Of a DNA stretch of 64,000 bases, positions 23,701-37,719 are shown piece after piece. Source of the stretch: Homalodisca vitripennis (taxonomy: Eukaryota > Arthropoda > Insecta > Hemiptera > Cicadellidae). The stretch lies in the NCBI RefSeq assembly GCF_021130785.1, contig NC_060211.1:29931001-29995000 (forward strand), given 5' to 3'. The notes under the pieces are model-generated. The model made no database searches, had not been told where the DNA came from, and worked only from the letters and a program-made list of their open reading frames with translations. Each line of letters starts with the position of its first letter. The first letter of the stretch is position 1. The translations under genes and the position numbers were made by a program.

Positions 23701-26640
23701 GAATATGAAAAACTTGACTCATTGGTTAGAGAAAAAGTAAAACATTAAATTTATAAAATATATAAAACGATGGTTTTTACATTTTTTGGATTCCGTTTTT
23801 AACAACACAGCTTTCTTTATACTCTTGCCAACATTTTTTAGTACCAACAAAATGAAAAATTTAGGCCGTTTTCCATAAATACCATAAATGATTACATTAT
23901 GCCGATTTTTATTTAGCAATTGCTACTAAAAAATCATTAATTTTTTGAACTATGTGTAACTTGAAGGGACTAGAATAAAGTTATAACTTGCCTAAACAAA
24001 TCAAATTATAAATAATACACAACCAGAATATTTACAAAATACACTAGTCTACTGAAACTATTATAAAATCATTTTTCTATTATTTGCTTAAGCTATGTAA
24101 TAGTCGTGAAAGAAAATTTGACAGCCCCGGATCATCTCCTGTTTTTACTATACACATTATATAACCTCTTGTGCAATATTCATGTAGAGTGGTTTTCAGT
24201 ACTTATAGAATATATATACACATATTAATCTATATAAATATATTTGTTTAAATATAATTTTAAAATATTATATGGATAGCTTTAAAAAGTGTAAAGTGCT
24301 GTTACTTTCAAGCTTGTTGAAATCTTTTTCCATAAAATGGAATGTTACCACTTAAATGAATTATTTATAGATCTATGCCAGATTAATAATGATAAATATA
24401 GACAATACAGAAATACATATTATGTTCAAGGTGAATTTATTGTTCTATAAGTCTATTTAGTGTACATGTTTAGAGGTAACTGTGGTAAGATACTGAATTT
24501 TAATTTAAGTACATACAGCCAATGTTTTCACGTTAAATGGTTAAAAAATTAAAATAAATTTAGTTAGGAATTTATAAAAAAATATTTCTTAATCTGAGGA
24601 GCTTGCTGTGAAATAAATAAGTACTTGCAAGAAATTTGTTAAACGCACCTTGTATTCATTGTAATGTCAATGTAAATGCATTTAAATGTTTTCTTGTATA
24701 TGAAGGTTTGGATCTAGTTTTATTTGTTAATTTTGTGATTGAATATATGACATTTTGTAAACAAAAGGACCAACTTTTCATTCCATTTTTTTACTCATTT
24801 TTATGATATTAAAAAAAATTCATTATGTCAGAGAATAGTGCAACAGAGACAATATTGTCAAGGTATACAAATACTAATAAAATTATGGAGCTTTTGAAGA
24901 TGTATGTTTCATTTTACAACAGTGCTTATTGACAATTAGTTTGGGTGTAATATAAAAGTGTATTTTTTTAAGTCTAGAATGTGTATTGCCAATAAGACAT
25001 AAGTTTACCAGGTGGTGTTAAGAGAATAATCCTTTGCTGTTCATAATAAAAAAACAAAAGTTCAATTTAACTACTGGATTAAAGTACTAAAAATTGAGTA
25101 AAAAAGTCCCATTTCTAGCCACAAAATTCTGACATAATATTAGGTTATTTGGTTGTCAAGCCAGGTAAATGCAACAACATGCAGTCTAATCTATAGCAAA
25201 TAAACTTGCATTCTTTAGAAACGATTGATGTGAGTTATAGTATTATTAAATCACACTAATAAGCTATATAAGTTATAGAAATGAGTTTAGCAAGCCAGTT
25301 TCTGTAGTTATATTATGACAGTGCAATCCAGTGGGCTATTACTATATTGTACTAATGGGGCAAAATCCACATTCTTACTGAGTTGTTCAGTAAATGAAAG
25401 TTGCATACTTATATTATAAAGAAACAAGTAATAAATTTTAAAACTACTTACAAATAATGTTAATTATAAATTATATATTTCATACAGTTATATTTGTATG
25501 AAGATTACTACATTAACTTATCAAATGTATTTTGTTACAGTTATACTTATCTTTTTATTCAGCCTGTAACGCAAAGTTTTATTGAAACATTTAATTACAG
25601 AATTGTAGATCCATATAGATTTGTAATCATTCAACATTCTTGTTTTTTTTTCAACACAATTAGTTATTACAAGATTATATTTTATTTCTGAAATACATAA
25701 ATGATAAATAAATAAATAAATAAGGTATTAAGTTTAGTTTTATCCATGGTATAGTGTTAAAGAAGTTTTTAAAGTGGTTTTGACTTTAAAAATCATAAAG
25801 GTACTAGATTAACCCGAGTATATTCTGGTAATTTCAAATATCAACAAAAGTAAACAATTTATAAATGTCGTATGAATCTTCTATACCATTGAACTAAAAA
25901 TCTAACGTTACTCCACTTATAATGGAATTATAAACATAAGATAACTGGCAAGAGCCAGAAGATAAAAATTAGAAGTGGGCGTACTTCAGTGTGGTATAAT
26001 CCACTGAGAAGAATAGCACCTTTCCTTGGACCCAATAAAAACCATCAATTTTAGCACCCCTGAAGACGCTGTTTCACCTTAGAGAATCATACAACTGATT
26101 ACAAATAGCAATTCAAAGCAATCAAAACTGGTTAGGAGGCCTATTTGTTCTTGAATTACTCGGATTGACCCCTCTTAAGACATTTAATCAGTCATGTTAT
26201 GTTGGTTGATAAGTAATAAAATGTACTCATAGTTAGCTCCTCAACAGGTGATTTTGCAGTAGTTACTTTTTTTTGCGAAAGCTGCTAAGTAGAGTTAAAA
26301 TAGGATAAATCCGTATAAAAGGTGTATAGATTTGATATAACTGTGCCTTTAATAATTATCGTACATTGTTTGTCGGTTTTTCTTACTAAATTTACTGATC
26401 CCACTTATTTTTCTTATGCTGGGTTTGACTGTATGTAACATGTGATAAATATTTTTTGTAAATGTGGTTGTATATATTCCCAATAAAGCTTTTTCTTATT
26501 GATATATCTGATTCATTCACCAAGAATTGTTGTCTATTAATTGAGTATTTTAATATTTTACCCCTTTATGAAAACCAATCCAATTTTTTTAAACGATAAA
26601 ATTTGTATTTTCTAATTAAAATGTTGCAACACAATTAAAA
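20782..26640. other. 5.9 kb without a recognisable gene
   Basis: Very AT-rich sequence with only short chance frames. It may include the 3' untranslated region of the membrane protein gene at its left end. A (AAAT)n-type microsatellite lies at 25702-25721. No transposon was recognised. Confidence 0.55.
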
Positions 26641-26985
26641 GCCCTGGATAAATCGCAGAACACTTCAGCAGTGACCCGCGACTCATCCAAGGCCTGAGTA
26701 ACCTCATTTACCAAATTGGCAAGAAATCCCTCAATGCCATGACCTATCCTGAAACCAAATTGATTCTTATGAAATAAGTTAAATTTTCAATGTATACAGT
26801 AAAATGGAAATATACAGAACTTTCAAACATTTAAAGTAATTGTAGAACTGGATATTGGCCAATAGTTTTTCTACATGAACCATTTTTCCTTTTTTTTTTT
26901 CAAAAGAGGAAGTTTGATCACAAAATATTTCAATCTGTCCGGAAATTGTCTCTTCATAAAACAGAAATTTATTTAGTCTGTATTT
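26641..26985 (-). mobile_element. non-LTR reverse transcriptase fragment (fingers to motif A)
   Basis: Read minus with several frame changes: FPDRLKYFVIK, a lysine-rich loop, a degraded NYRPIS region, then KNQFGFRIGHGIEGFLANLVNEV, QALDESRVTAEVFCDLSRA. This is the reverse transcriptase order before the motif A Phe-Asp, typical of Jockey/RTE/CR1-like elements. The match stops abruptly at 26641, immediately before the expected FD. No catalytic YADD is present. Confidence 0.8.
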
Positions 26986-27764
26986 TTTTCATTGCCAACA
27001 TGGTTACCCATGAGAGTAATATGACCAGTCAATGTGAGTCATTAAAAAAAAGAAATTAAGACTTCCAATGAACTAATGTTTTTCACTATTTTCAATAGCA
27101 GTTTAGAGGTAGTTTCACCCCAAATTTCAATCCTTCAGTTCAGCCCATTCAACACTTAACATGTGTACAGACAGGCAGGAATCAGATTTCATCCTCAGCA
27201 GCCAGCTGGCTTTGATAAATGCTCAGAAAAAGATTATCATAACAGTCGTTTTAGCCAGTATCTTAACCCTCCATCTGGCCATATTGTACTGGCAAGCCCA
27301 TTTTGGCAGAACGGCAAGAGTTTTTCAAAAAAAGTTACAAAACATATATGCTTCATAGAAAGGTAATTTTATGATATATAAAGTATGCAAAATTTGAGTA
27401 TCGATCTGGAAAATATATATTAGCACTTACACAAAAAAATACATTGCAAAAACAAGTAATTGTTGAGCAATTATAGTGCAAACCACAAATATTGAGTTCC
27501 CTGGTTGTGTACAAAATTCTTTAACTCAAATAGCCATAAGAAGCAGAATTTATTACCTAATAAAAATATGAAACACTGTCTAACAGTATATAAGCTGTAC
27601 ATACAAAATAATAGAGTTAAAAGGTTTCTATATTTAGTGAACAAATTTAAAAACATACAAATATATTTTCCCTAAAAATATTATCCTCTGTAACAACACA
27701 CTTGCCTCTATGTTCTTACAGCTATTCAAAACACTTCTGGAAATCATTATATGAAAATTATTTA
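26986..27764. other. no gene seen
   Basis: Short overlapping frames near 27161-27366 lack recognisable motifs. AT-rich intergenic DNA. Confidence 0.45.
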
Positions 27765-28085
27765 ATTGTTTTTGGCCACCATGTCTTTGACAGCTTCAGG
27801 ACCTGCAAGTTGTTTTACCTTTAACAATGTTTTCAACTGTGGGAACAGGAAAAAATCTGCTGGTGTCAGGTCAGGCAAATAGGGTGGATGTTCTAGCACA
27901 GTAGTAATTAGATAATTACGCATTTACAGACTGATGTGGAAAACCAATTGTTTCCCTACCATTTTTCAGGGCATTCTCCTCTGATGTAATCTCTTAAGCG
28001 CCCAAGAATTACCATATAAAATTCATTGGTCACTGTTTGTTGCCCTGGAAAGAACTCATAGTGAATTAAACCTTTGTAGGCCAAC
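27765..28085 (-). mobile_element. mariner-type transposase fragment (heavily mutated)
   Basis: Minus-strand translations in several frames give KGLIHYEFFPGQQTVTNEFYM, LGRLRDYIRGECPEKW, then HPPYLPDLTPADFFLFPQLKTLLK and GPEAVKDMVAKN. These match, in order, the region after the first catalytic Asp, the linker, and the DLAPADFFLFP third catalytic block of a mariner subfamily. The DNAPAH block in between is corrupt. Distinct from the fragment at 1035-1480. Confidence 0.8.
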
Positions 28086-28189
28086 CATGATTTTACCTAT
28101 TTGCAAATATTTATAAGACGAAAGAAATATCAGTTACAAAGTTGTCAATGTCAGGAAACTGAGCTTTGCTCAGTGTTTTATTTTGGTAA

Positions 28190-28712
28190 ATTGTGTTTTG
28201 GGATTCATTTTATGATATACTTGTCCGCAAACGATAAAACTATAAATGCCATGGATATTGTTCTGTCATCTTCTGTATTTAAAGGATGCTAGAGCAAAAG
28301 ATGCGTTTATATTTCTTATTTTTTTACGAAACTCTTCCAAATATGGGTTACAGTTTAAAAAAGACGTACTAATTCATTTGAACATTTTTGTTGCTCCATT
28401 AAAATTCGTCCATACAAACAAACAACAGTCACCAAAAGAATTTCTATCTATGCGATTAGAAACCCGTTCCTCAGGGAAATGCAATGCACCACAATGTTTA
28501 CACAACATTTCAAATGGTCCTAAGGAGTGATATTGCACAGCTGCAGTAACGGCACATTTATATGACGTTAAATAATTATTAAGTCCTAAAGCCCTATGAC
28601 GTGTTTTGCCTCGACGTCTTTGTTCTTCCAATCTGTATTCTCGTTGCTCATCATTTTCAGTACCTACACGCTGTGACGCACGCTGCCACAAATCTTGTAG
28701 ATGTTGAAACAT
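28190..28712 (-). mobile_element. Helitron Rep/helicase protein fragment (N-terminal helitron-like region)
   Basis: The frame 28712-28374 encodes HSLGPFEMLCKHCGALHFPEERV and a CC pair (FGDCCLFV). C-x2-C-x-A-x-H-F-x-x-E plus a downstream CC is the well-known N-terminal pattern of Helitron proteins. After a frame change the match continues with YLEEFRKKIRNINASFALASF and, after a stop, GIYSFIVCGQVYHK, which fits the usual GPYCFRIHGQIYH block. No Rep HUH motif or helicase follows, so only a short decayed piece survives. Confidence 0.8.
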
Positions 28713-29079
28713 TTAAATCATGACACCCTTCTGCTTGTATAATGTTAGTTAAGGTTTGCAGGCATTTGACTTTAGCAGTACATGTGGGACGAAGTATATG
28801 AAATAGATAAATAGATTTAATTTTAAAAGGAGTGAAATTATTCATCAACATATTACAATCAAAAAATTTCATTTTGGTTTGAACCTTCGTTCATTTATAC
28901 AACAATTTTTATTTTTTCTCTTTGGCATTTCTGATGAAACCTAAGCTGTGAGGATTGGCTTACTACTCTTGTTATGATATGTCAGATGTCATTTATTATA
29001 GAATGTAAACAAAGAAATAAAAAGTAAATAAATATTGACTTTGTAGCAGTTTTTCATTGCTTGAAAACACGGATAAAAA

Positions 29080-29178
29080 TGTTTTCTAAAAATGAAACCT
29101 AGCTACATAAATTTATCGCCCCCAAAACTCCCTGCATACTAAATTTCATGAAAATCGTTGGAGCCGTTTCTGAGATTC

Positions 29179-29236
<58 letters not shown>
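29080..29236 (+). repeat. retroelement-like 3' end with (TA)n and (GT)n tail
   Basis: The phrase ATTTCATGAAAATCGTTGGA, then GCCGTTTCTGAGATTCAT, runs straight into (TA)n at 29180-29223 and (GT)n to 29236. Such a phrase followed by a simple repeat is a common end of insect non-LTR elements. The body of the element is not recognisable. Confidence 0.5.
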
Positions 29237-30650
29237 ACGATACATAGAATTGATTGTTTAAAAATATTAGATTTTGGTATTCTTCCTCCACTAATCATCT
29301 TAGCGTATTTTTATTCAATGGGGACCTTGAAACATTCATAATACTTCACTTCACACCTAAATTATAATCACACTATTTGGCAATATTATAATAATTATAA
29401 ACAAACATAAACATAACTACAACATTGTAACACTGAAACATTAAACTGACAACAATGAAAACAAAGCGTCTCGGCTACGACCTCATTGACAACGGGCCAA
29501 CTTGATCATAAACTTTCGTCATTGTTACTGATTGATCAGCTGTGTTTGTACATCATATAACATGCTTAACAGAAAGTACGTTTATTTTTAAGGCGAACTG
29601 ATGTGAAATACGTGAAACATTATGTATTATATTTTTTGTATATTTTATTTAAAAAGTTCGGTAAACCAGACGTTATCACTGAAAGGGTTAAATACGTCAT
29701 AGAAGTGAAGATGACATGGCGACTAGATAAGAGTTACTGGCCACTGAAGAATGAACCTAGAGGAACTCAAAATGAGTAATAACATATTCTAATTTTACAT
29801 TGTTGAAAATGTAAAACAATTGTACCCACACAATTTTACTTGACTTTGTAAATTTTATGTTTTTAAGCTTCCATCTTCTGATTTTACAAAGACAAAACAT
29901 TGCAAGCCATTAGCTTACATTGACAACCAACAAACGAAATACAGTGAATGCATTCTAGTGAAGAGTTGAGTTACCAGAATACATCTCCGTAATATACCTA
30001 CACTGAACATAATCATGAGTTATGTTGTCTGGATTTAAAACACAACCTGAACTTGGATTTCATGTTAACTTGATGAAAATTAAAACATGACAGGAGAAAT
30101 AAGAGAGCACATCATAACTTTTCTAAAGTTATATTTATTGGATTATAAAAATACCACAAAAACCTCTTTTCACCATTCCACACAATACAATAAACTGAAT
30201 AATTTAATTAGAGTAATTTTATAATAGAGGTAATTAGTAATCATATCAAGAATATTAGTCGTGAACAAATAACATTACACAATACAAGGGCTGTACACCT
30301 GGAGACTAAAATGGTATACTTTTTCATTTATTTAGTGCTAACATATACTGAATGTTAAATTTTTTAATCTTTTTATTTAACAATCTGTCATTATTTAAAA
30401 AAAAATACATACTATTTCACTAAACTAAAACGAACAAGTGGTTTCAATATGATTGTATAATAGGCTTTAACTATGTCAACATATCTATAAAACAGTACTT
30501 TAATTTCAAAATTTTACTACTGATAAAACATTAATAATTAAAGTATTAATAACTAATGCAATACAATGATACATGTTAGAAAAATATGTTTAAACAATAA
30601 TATTAAAGAATAGTAACTTTTTCTTTTAGACATTTCACAATGAAAATATT
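29237..30650. other. no gene seen (1.4 kb)
   Basis: AT-rich sequence between simple repeats and the satellite array, with no supported feature. Confidence 0.5.
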
Positions 30651-32319
30651 GTTTATAGAGTGTGAAGGAGAAGGCATAAGAAATTTGTGGATTAATTATT
30701 GATATCAATGAACAGAGGTGTAAATAAATGATTTGTTAACAGTTCTATATTGAGTTGACGGAGAAGGGATGAGAAATTTGTGGATTAATTATTGATATCA
30801 ATGAACAGAGGTGTAAATAAATGATTTGTTAACAGTTCTATATTGAGTTGACGGAGAAGGGATGAGAAATTTGTGGATTAATTATTGATATCAATGAACA
30901 GAGGTGTAAATAAATGATTTGTTAGACAGTTCTATATTGAGTTGACGGAGAAGGGATGAGAAATTTGTGGATTAATTATTTGATATCAATGAACAGAGGT
31001 GTAAATAAATGATTTGTTAACAGTTCTATATTGAGTTGACGGAGAAGGGATGAGAAATTTGTGGATTAATTATTGATATTCAATGAACAGAGGTGTAAAT
31101 AAATGATTTGTTAACAGTTCTATATTGAGTTGACGGAGAAGGGATGAGAAATTTGTGGATTAATTATTGATATTCAATGAACAGAGGTGTAAATAAATGA
31201 TTTGTTAACAGTTCTATATTGAGTTGACGGAGAAGGGATGAGAAATTTGTGGATTAATTATTGATATCAATGAACAGAGGTGTAAATAAATGATTTGTTA
31301 ACAGTTCTATATTGAGTTGACGGAGAAGGGATGAGAAATTTGTGGATTAATTATTTATATCAATGAACAGAGGTGTAAATAAATGATTTGTTAACAGTTC
31401 TATATTGAGTTGACGGAGAAGGGAGAAATTTGTGGATTAATTATTGATATCAATGAACAGAGGTGTAAATAAATGATTTGTTAACAGTTCTATATTGAGT
31501 TGGATTAATAATTATTGATATCAATGAACAGAGGTGTAAATAAATGATTTGTTAACAGTTCTATATTGAGTTGACGGAGAAGGGATGAGAAATTTGTGGA
31601 TTAATTATTGATATCAATGAACAGAGGTGTAAATAAATGATTTGTTAACAGTTCTATATTGAGTTGACGGAGAAGGGATGAGAAATTTGTGGATTAATTA
31701 TTGATATCAATGAACAGAGGTGTAAATAAATGATTTGTTAACAGTTCTATATTGAGTTGACGGAGAAGGGATGAGAAATTTGTGGATTAATTATTTATAT
31801 CAATGAACAGAGGTGTAAATAAATGATTTGTTAACAGTTCTATATTGAGTTGACGGAGAAGGGATGAGAAATTTGTGGATTAATTATTTATATCAATGAA
31901 CAGAGGTGTAAATAAATGATTTGTTAACAGTTCTATATTGAGTTGACGGAGAAGGGATGAGAAATTTGTGGATTAATTATTTATATCAATGAACAGAGGT
32001 GTAAATAAATGATTTGTTAACAGTTCTATATTGAGTTGACGGAGAAGGGATGAGAAATTTGTGGATTAATTATTGATATCAATGAACAGAGGTGTAAATA
32101 AATGATTTGTTAACAGTTCTATATTGAGTTGACGGAGAAGGGATGAGAAATTTGTGGATTAATTATTGATATCAATGAACAGAGGTGTAAATAAATGATT
32201 TGTTAACAGTTCTATATTGAGTTGACGGAGAAGGGATGAGAAATTTGTGGATTAATTATTTATATCAATGAACAGAGGTGTAAATAAATGATTTGTTAAC
32301 AGTTCTATATTAAGTTGAC
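30651..32319 (+). repeat. 93-bp satellite array, 18 copies
   Basis: The unit runs from GAGTTGACGGAGAAGGGATG through GATATCAATGAACAGAGGTG to GTTAACAGTTCTATATT, 93 bp. Eighteen copies lie head to tail. The edge copies are the most divergent. Inner copies differ at a few diagnostic sites: GATATC versus TATATC (copies 8, 13-15 and 18), a one-base insertion shared by copies 5 and 6, and small deletions in copies 9 and 10. No unit is open as a conserved reading frame. Confidence 0.97.
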
Positions 32320-35300
32320 AACACTAAGTTTATCATATATACATATGTTGTGTATGATATATACATATAAAGTTTTTACACTTGATATCGCTATATTTAT
32401 GCTTTAAATATTTATGACATGAAATTAATTCCAATAACATTGAACATTTTCTTCAAGATACACCATAATATTGCATTTTTCATTAAATAAAAAAGTTCTT
32501 GTAGAAGAGAGTATATTATACAATTGGCATACAGCAAATAAAACTTATAAACGATACTTAGCAACTGAAAAAGGTCGGAAGCTTAGAAATTACTACTTAA
32601 AAAAAAATAACCATTCTTGCCAATATAACATTGTGTTTTAAAACATAATCCACATTGAAAAAGTTGTTTAATATTTTAAAAGTACTCTTATAAAGATATA
32701 TTACTGATGACAGTCTACAATCTTCATTATAGCCATCACGAGTCCTTAATTAAATGCTGCATGAGAAAATTACACATCTATTGCAATCTGCCACAATTAT
32801 GTACCGGTTTTATAATTGATAACCATAATAACAGAGGCATTAGGCTCCTAGTAGGAGGTCAAGAGAATAATAAAAGATTTATAAAATTAAAGATTAAAGT
32901 CTAAATGTATTGTCATAAAATTATCAACATGTATGTATGAGATATTAAAGACTTTTAAACAGTTTGTAAAGTAACATATTTTGTTTCATGTTAAATTTGG
33001 AAATTTGGAAAACAGTTTTTTAGTTGGAATATTTGGAAGTACTCCAAGTAATTTTTTTTTATTCTGTTGAAAGAGGCATAAGTACAGCATTCATAGATTA
33101 TTTGACTTCCTTGAATAACTTTTGTGGAAACATCTTTTGTCTTCAATTATAATTTAAATTTGACATTTAATTCTCAGACCAGATTCTGAATTAGTTTAGT
33201 TTAGTTAGGTTAGTTTAGTGTTAAAACTTTCAATGTAAAACTCTTTTATACACTTTTTGAGTGAATAATATAAAGCTTGGAAGACAAATATTTTTCTTTC
33301 TTTGTCGGATGAATAATTTTTTTCTGAATAAAAAAAGATGGCTTAATTTGAGTACTAAACCAATATATTATAAATTATATACTTTTGGTGATGTGCGACA
33401 TTTTTCCTGAAAAAAAAAAGTTTTAACTACTTACTACACATTTTTTCAATTCAACATTTGTATCTTGAAATTAAAGCACACTAATGTTAGAACAACATGC
33501 AAAACGCTATTAAATTAACTATCCAATAAAAGTTTACAAATTAAATTAATTGAAACAGCCATTCTATCACATAACTAATCACTTAACACATTTGTAGATG
33601 CCAACCTTAAAGTGTGTATTAACATCCAAACTACCATTACGAGCAGATGCTGACTTAACAAGAGATAAACTGCTTTGTTTATGCTAAGAATGTTAACAGT
33701 TCGCAAGCGTTAAAAAAATAGACAGTGCATTTCGGATAACTAATAATATTTTGGATTCAAACACAGAAGCTTTACATTGTAAATCTAGAGAGTGATACGT
33801 ATTTGAAATGGACTTTGAGTAATCAATTTAAATAGAGAAAAAAATAAACAGAATGCAGCCTAAAACTTGTCGGTTATACTTAATAAAAAATGGTAGTTTG
33901 AATTAATGCCCTAATGCTTAAACAACCACAGCATAAATATAAAAAAGGGATAAATAAATATTAAATATGGAAGTATAGGTGAATAATATTCCTTTTAATT
34001 CTATATACAGTCCTTGATACATTAATAACAATGTTCCGTGGAATATCTTACTTCCAAATGTTAAGGCATTTCAAAAATTAAAACTGCTACACAATTGATT
34101 TTATTTCTGTAATAATTATTAGATATACTTTATGAAAATAACAACATAAAATGATCATTGCTACACAGTAATATGGAACAAAACTACTCAAACTCTTACA
34201 TGTATACAATACTCTGATTACATATTGTAGTCACACGGAAACATGTTGTATATACAATCGTGAATATGTCTTACTGCTATTTACACAATGAAAACGTGCT
34301 CAAGTTTTGGTTCCAGAGTGAAAATATTAGTATTCAATAAATAAATATTAGTATAAAACAGCTAATTTCAGTAATTTGGGACATTCTTCACAACTCAGAC
34401 TATTTAATTAGTAAATTTACAATGTCTTAAAATAATTGTGCTTTTTATAGAACCAAACCGTTTTACACAGCCAAAAAACATTTGAAGTCACTGTCAAGTG
34501 TGACGTTCTAAAAGTGAACTTACATCTCTCAATTAAGGCAAGAATACGAGTTTCTTCTTTCGTTAGAAAAATAAGAGCTTCATCTTAAACCATAGAGTTT
34601 ACAAATCAAGATTAATTTTTTGTAATAAGTGGTGGATTGTGCAATATAAAAAATATGTAGAACCATTTCCTTTATGAGATAATCTAGAAATTAATTAAAC
34701 AGAAAAAGTCAATTATACCACATCTTATTATTGAATAGTTAAAATAATTTAGATCATCGCATTAAAAAACAAATGTTTAAATCATAAGAATACAGTAGTT
34801 TTGAATTGAAGAGCAATGCAGCTTTAAAACTATTAAGTAGTTACACAGAGAGTTTAGTGGAACTAGCTAATCCTAATGAAACCTAAAGTTTTAGGACAAT
34901 GATTAGAGATGCGAGTTCTTTATATATGACATTTCAAATCGAATAATATACAATTTTTAGCATGTTCCACCAATTTTGAATACTGCATTAGGTAAATAAT
35001 AACTTAAATTAAACTACTGCATTTAACACTCATAATTAAGTGTTAAATATGATCTTTTGAAGTGAAAGATTATTTGCTCTTGGGATGCTTTTCATTTGAA
35101 TGAATCAAAGATGGTAAAAACCGTTTTAAACTGTTAAAATTCAGTTTTTTAGCTAAGCGAATTCACCCAGTGAGAGTATCCATAATCAATGCTGTGCATT
35201 GATTATTTTGAATAATTAGACAGTTTTATTGTTAACTGTAAACAGGTTTCAATTGCCTTTTAAGAAACAAGAAGCTGTTAAAAATGTTGTTTGCTCAAGT

Positions 35301-35716
35301 TGCAAATTTAAGGGTTGTACTGAAAATATCAGTTAATAAAAAAACTACTTTAATAAAAGCAAAGTAGAAAAGACTGCTTGTGTCAAGTAAATGATATAAA
35401 ACAGTAAAACGTTAGCAATAATATATATATAACTAAAAGCGTTGTTACAACTAATACTTTTACCCAAGCCAGAACCAATACTGGATAGGGGGGCCTAACA
35501 CTAAAAGACTTTAGTTCGGTGCAGACAAAAAAAGTATGGAAGAAAGGTGCTATTACTGAAGAGCTCCCATCAGTCAAGTCAGCTGACACTACCACCACTG
35601 CAGTCAGTCGTCCACAGCACCTCTCCCACTCCTGACACATTCACACGCTTCAATCACAACATTCTGGATTGTTAAAATAACACATTATCCTAAAACAATG
35701 TATCGCAAATGCCTTC
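32320..35716. other. 3.4 kb without a recognisable gene
   Basis: AT-rich DNA. Only chance frames under 90 codons (for example 35383-35640 minus) and no recognised element. Confidence 0.5.
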
Positions 35717-36747
35717 TTAACCCTCTAACTGGCAACTGCCATATATACAGCAGTTTGGATGCTCGCGTACTGGCACTGCCAGTAAGCAGACGTTTCAGAA
35801 ATCACTTATTATTTGCGTATTTTTGATGTTTCGGTTTAAAACCAAATAACAATCGATGGCAGAAAAATCGAATTTTCCATTGAGGTATATTATTACTCAA
35901 TAAACCAAACTTTATTCCTCTTTGAATGGTTAAAAGAAACGTCTTGTGCAAGCAACTGTTTTGACTGTGACCAGCTGACCAGGCCGACTGTCTTATTAGT
36001 TACGCTTGCTGTCGTTGTGTTTTGATGTCTCTCTAATTTATTTATTTTTAGTTAATATTTTGTTTTGTTATTTTGTTATTAGTAATATGGCTGATGGAGT
36101 CACGCTTCATTTTAGGAATAAATCTAGTGATTTGAGAGAACTATTAGTTGAATTGGAACCGGCATCCTTATCAGGCTAGTTCAAGTTAAAACATTTTGTG
36201 AATAAAAAAAACTATAGCAACATAGCGAGTAATAAGCGAGTAGTATTATTCCTTTAGTTTTCCTGAAAACAGTGATGCATAATAAATCATATATAGGTTG
36301 CATTTCAGTGTTGTAAAGCAATTTTACAAAATGCTGAAAATACAATGTTAGTGGACTTTGCGCTAAAGTTCAAGAATTGCTAAAAAGGGTTATTTTTTAA
36401 GTAAAAAAGCTAAAATTATATATATTTTTAGTAAGTATAAAATTGTGTTCCTTATGTATGATTTGGAATTTATATAAAACTTTCACACATACATGATGAT
36501 ATAGTGCAAAGTTATAAAAATTATCAAAAAAATTCATATAAAAAATATTTAAACACAGATTTCTTTTTTGAAAATATTAATTAATATAATGTATTATTGT
36601 TATTTGGAATATTCTAAAAACAATGCTATATAATAAGTTGTATATATGAAGAATTTTGAGAGGTGCATAACAGTTTAATGTAATTCTTACAAACTGCTAA
36701 AACTAGGGTGCCAGTACAGGAGCAGACACCGCCAGCTCGAGGGTTAA
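35717..36747 (+). mobile_element. piggyBac-like non-autonomous element 1
   Basis: Starts TTAACCCTCTAACTGGC and ends GCCAGCTCGAGGGTTAA, so TTAA at both ends and an imperfect terminal inverted repeat of about 13 bp. Length 1,031 bp. About 370 bp in, an ATG (36087) opens a 30-codon frame, MADGVTLHFRNKSSDLRELL..., which ends in TAG. The rest is AT-rich noncoding sequence. The SSDxRELxV wording is shared with the element at 42679. Interpreted as an internally deleted piggyBac relative that kept its 5' region. Confidence 0.75.
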
Positions 36748-37465
36748 AAGTGTATGGTAAACTATCCATTATAGCAAGGCACATACAAACAAATAATAGG
36801 CTACTGCCCCTAAGATATGTTTGTTTGTTGGTCACAGAATAGTACTCTAGGAACTTTTGAGACCAGGACCAAATGTCCCAAAACTGCACACTGCCATTTT
36901 GGGAATATGTTCCAAAATTGCGTGGGTCTATTAGCCAATTGTTTACCAAAATGTAAAGAAATGTATTGCCTTCAATACAACAATAATGTTAACCCTTTAA
37001 AAATCTTAAAATATTTACTAGGCTATATGAAACATATTCAAAAAATAAAATTTTCAACTTGAATTAAGTTTTAGTTTGAAGGCAAGCAATGTATTTTTTG
37101 CTTTGGGAGTTATTTTTATTTCGTTGTGTATATTGTTTGGTATAAAATACCAAATAAAAAAAACAAAAATTAGTTAGTTTTGTTTATTAAGAAACATAAC
37201 AAATATACGTTTAACACATCAATAATGCAGAGAATTAGATAAACAAAAATGAACAAAATATAAATTAACCTTTTCAGGTTTGTTTTGATGTTAGGATGGA
37301 ATGATGGAATAAATTAACCATGATGATTTGAGAAATTGAGAAACACATATTGTAAATATTATTCCAACTTTCACAAATTCAAATATTTACCATATTAAAA
37401 AAAAAAAACTAAAAATAATAAAGTTCATTATTACAATATTTCATTGATTGAACTTATTATTAAAA
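36748..37465. other. no gene seen
   Basis: AT-rich stretch. Overlapping frames on both strands at 36817-37062 and 36626-36949 are not recognisable. Confidence 0.45.
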
Positions 37466-37719
37466 AAAAAAAAAAAAAGTAAAGAATGTCTTATTTTACC
37501 AGGCCAAGTTAGGGCTAAGAAGCCCTCTCTAACACTTAACCTGGGGACCAACGGCTTAAAGGTGACTTCCGAACCACCACCAATGGCCGGGCAGGCGGGC
37601 CGCTTGCAAGGACAGGATCGCTCAGCGGTCACCTGTCCAAGCAGCAGCCACGCTCGGCGTTGCTTGATCTGGTTATCTTGCGATAACCGCCGTACCCACT
37701 ACACTGCGCCACTGGCAAT
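37466..37719 (-). repeat. tRNA-derived SINE-like repeat
   Basis: On the minus strand the unit opens with TGGCGCAGTGTAGTGG, which resembles a pol III A box, and 30-50 bases on carries GATCAAGCAACGCC, close to a B box. It is GC-rich against AT-rich flanks and ends at a 16-base homopolymer (A on plus, 37461-37476). Length about 250 bp fits a SINE. Classification is by internal promoter resemblance only. Confidence 0.55.

Noticed and set aside
30651..32319. CRISPR-like array
   Set aside because: The 93-bp units are contiguous with no unique spacers, and the context is an intron-bearing eukaryotic genome.
35383..35640. Minus-strand frame starting MCQEWERCCGRL as a membrane protein exon
   Set aside because: Hydrophobic stretches arise from AT-rich sequence; no splice partner and no homologue recognised.
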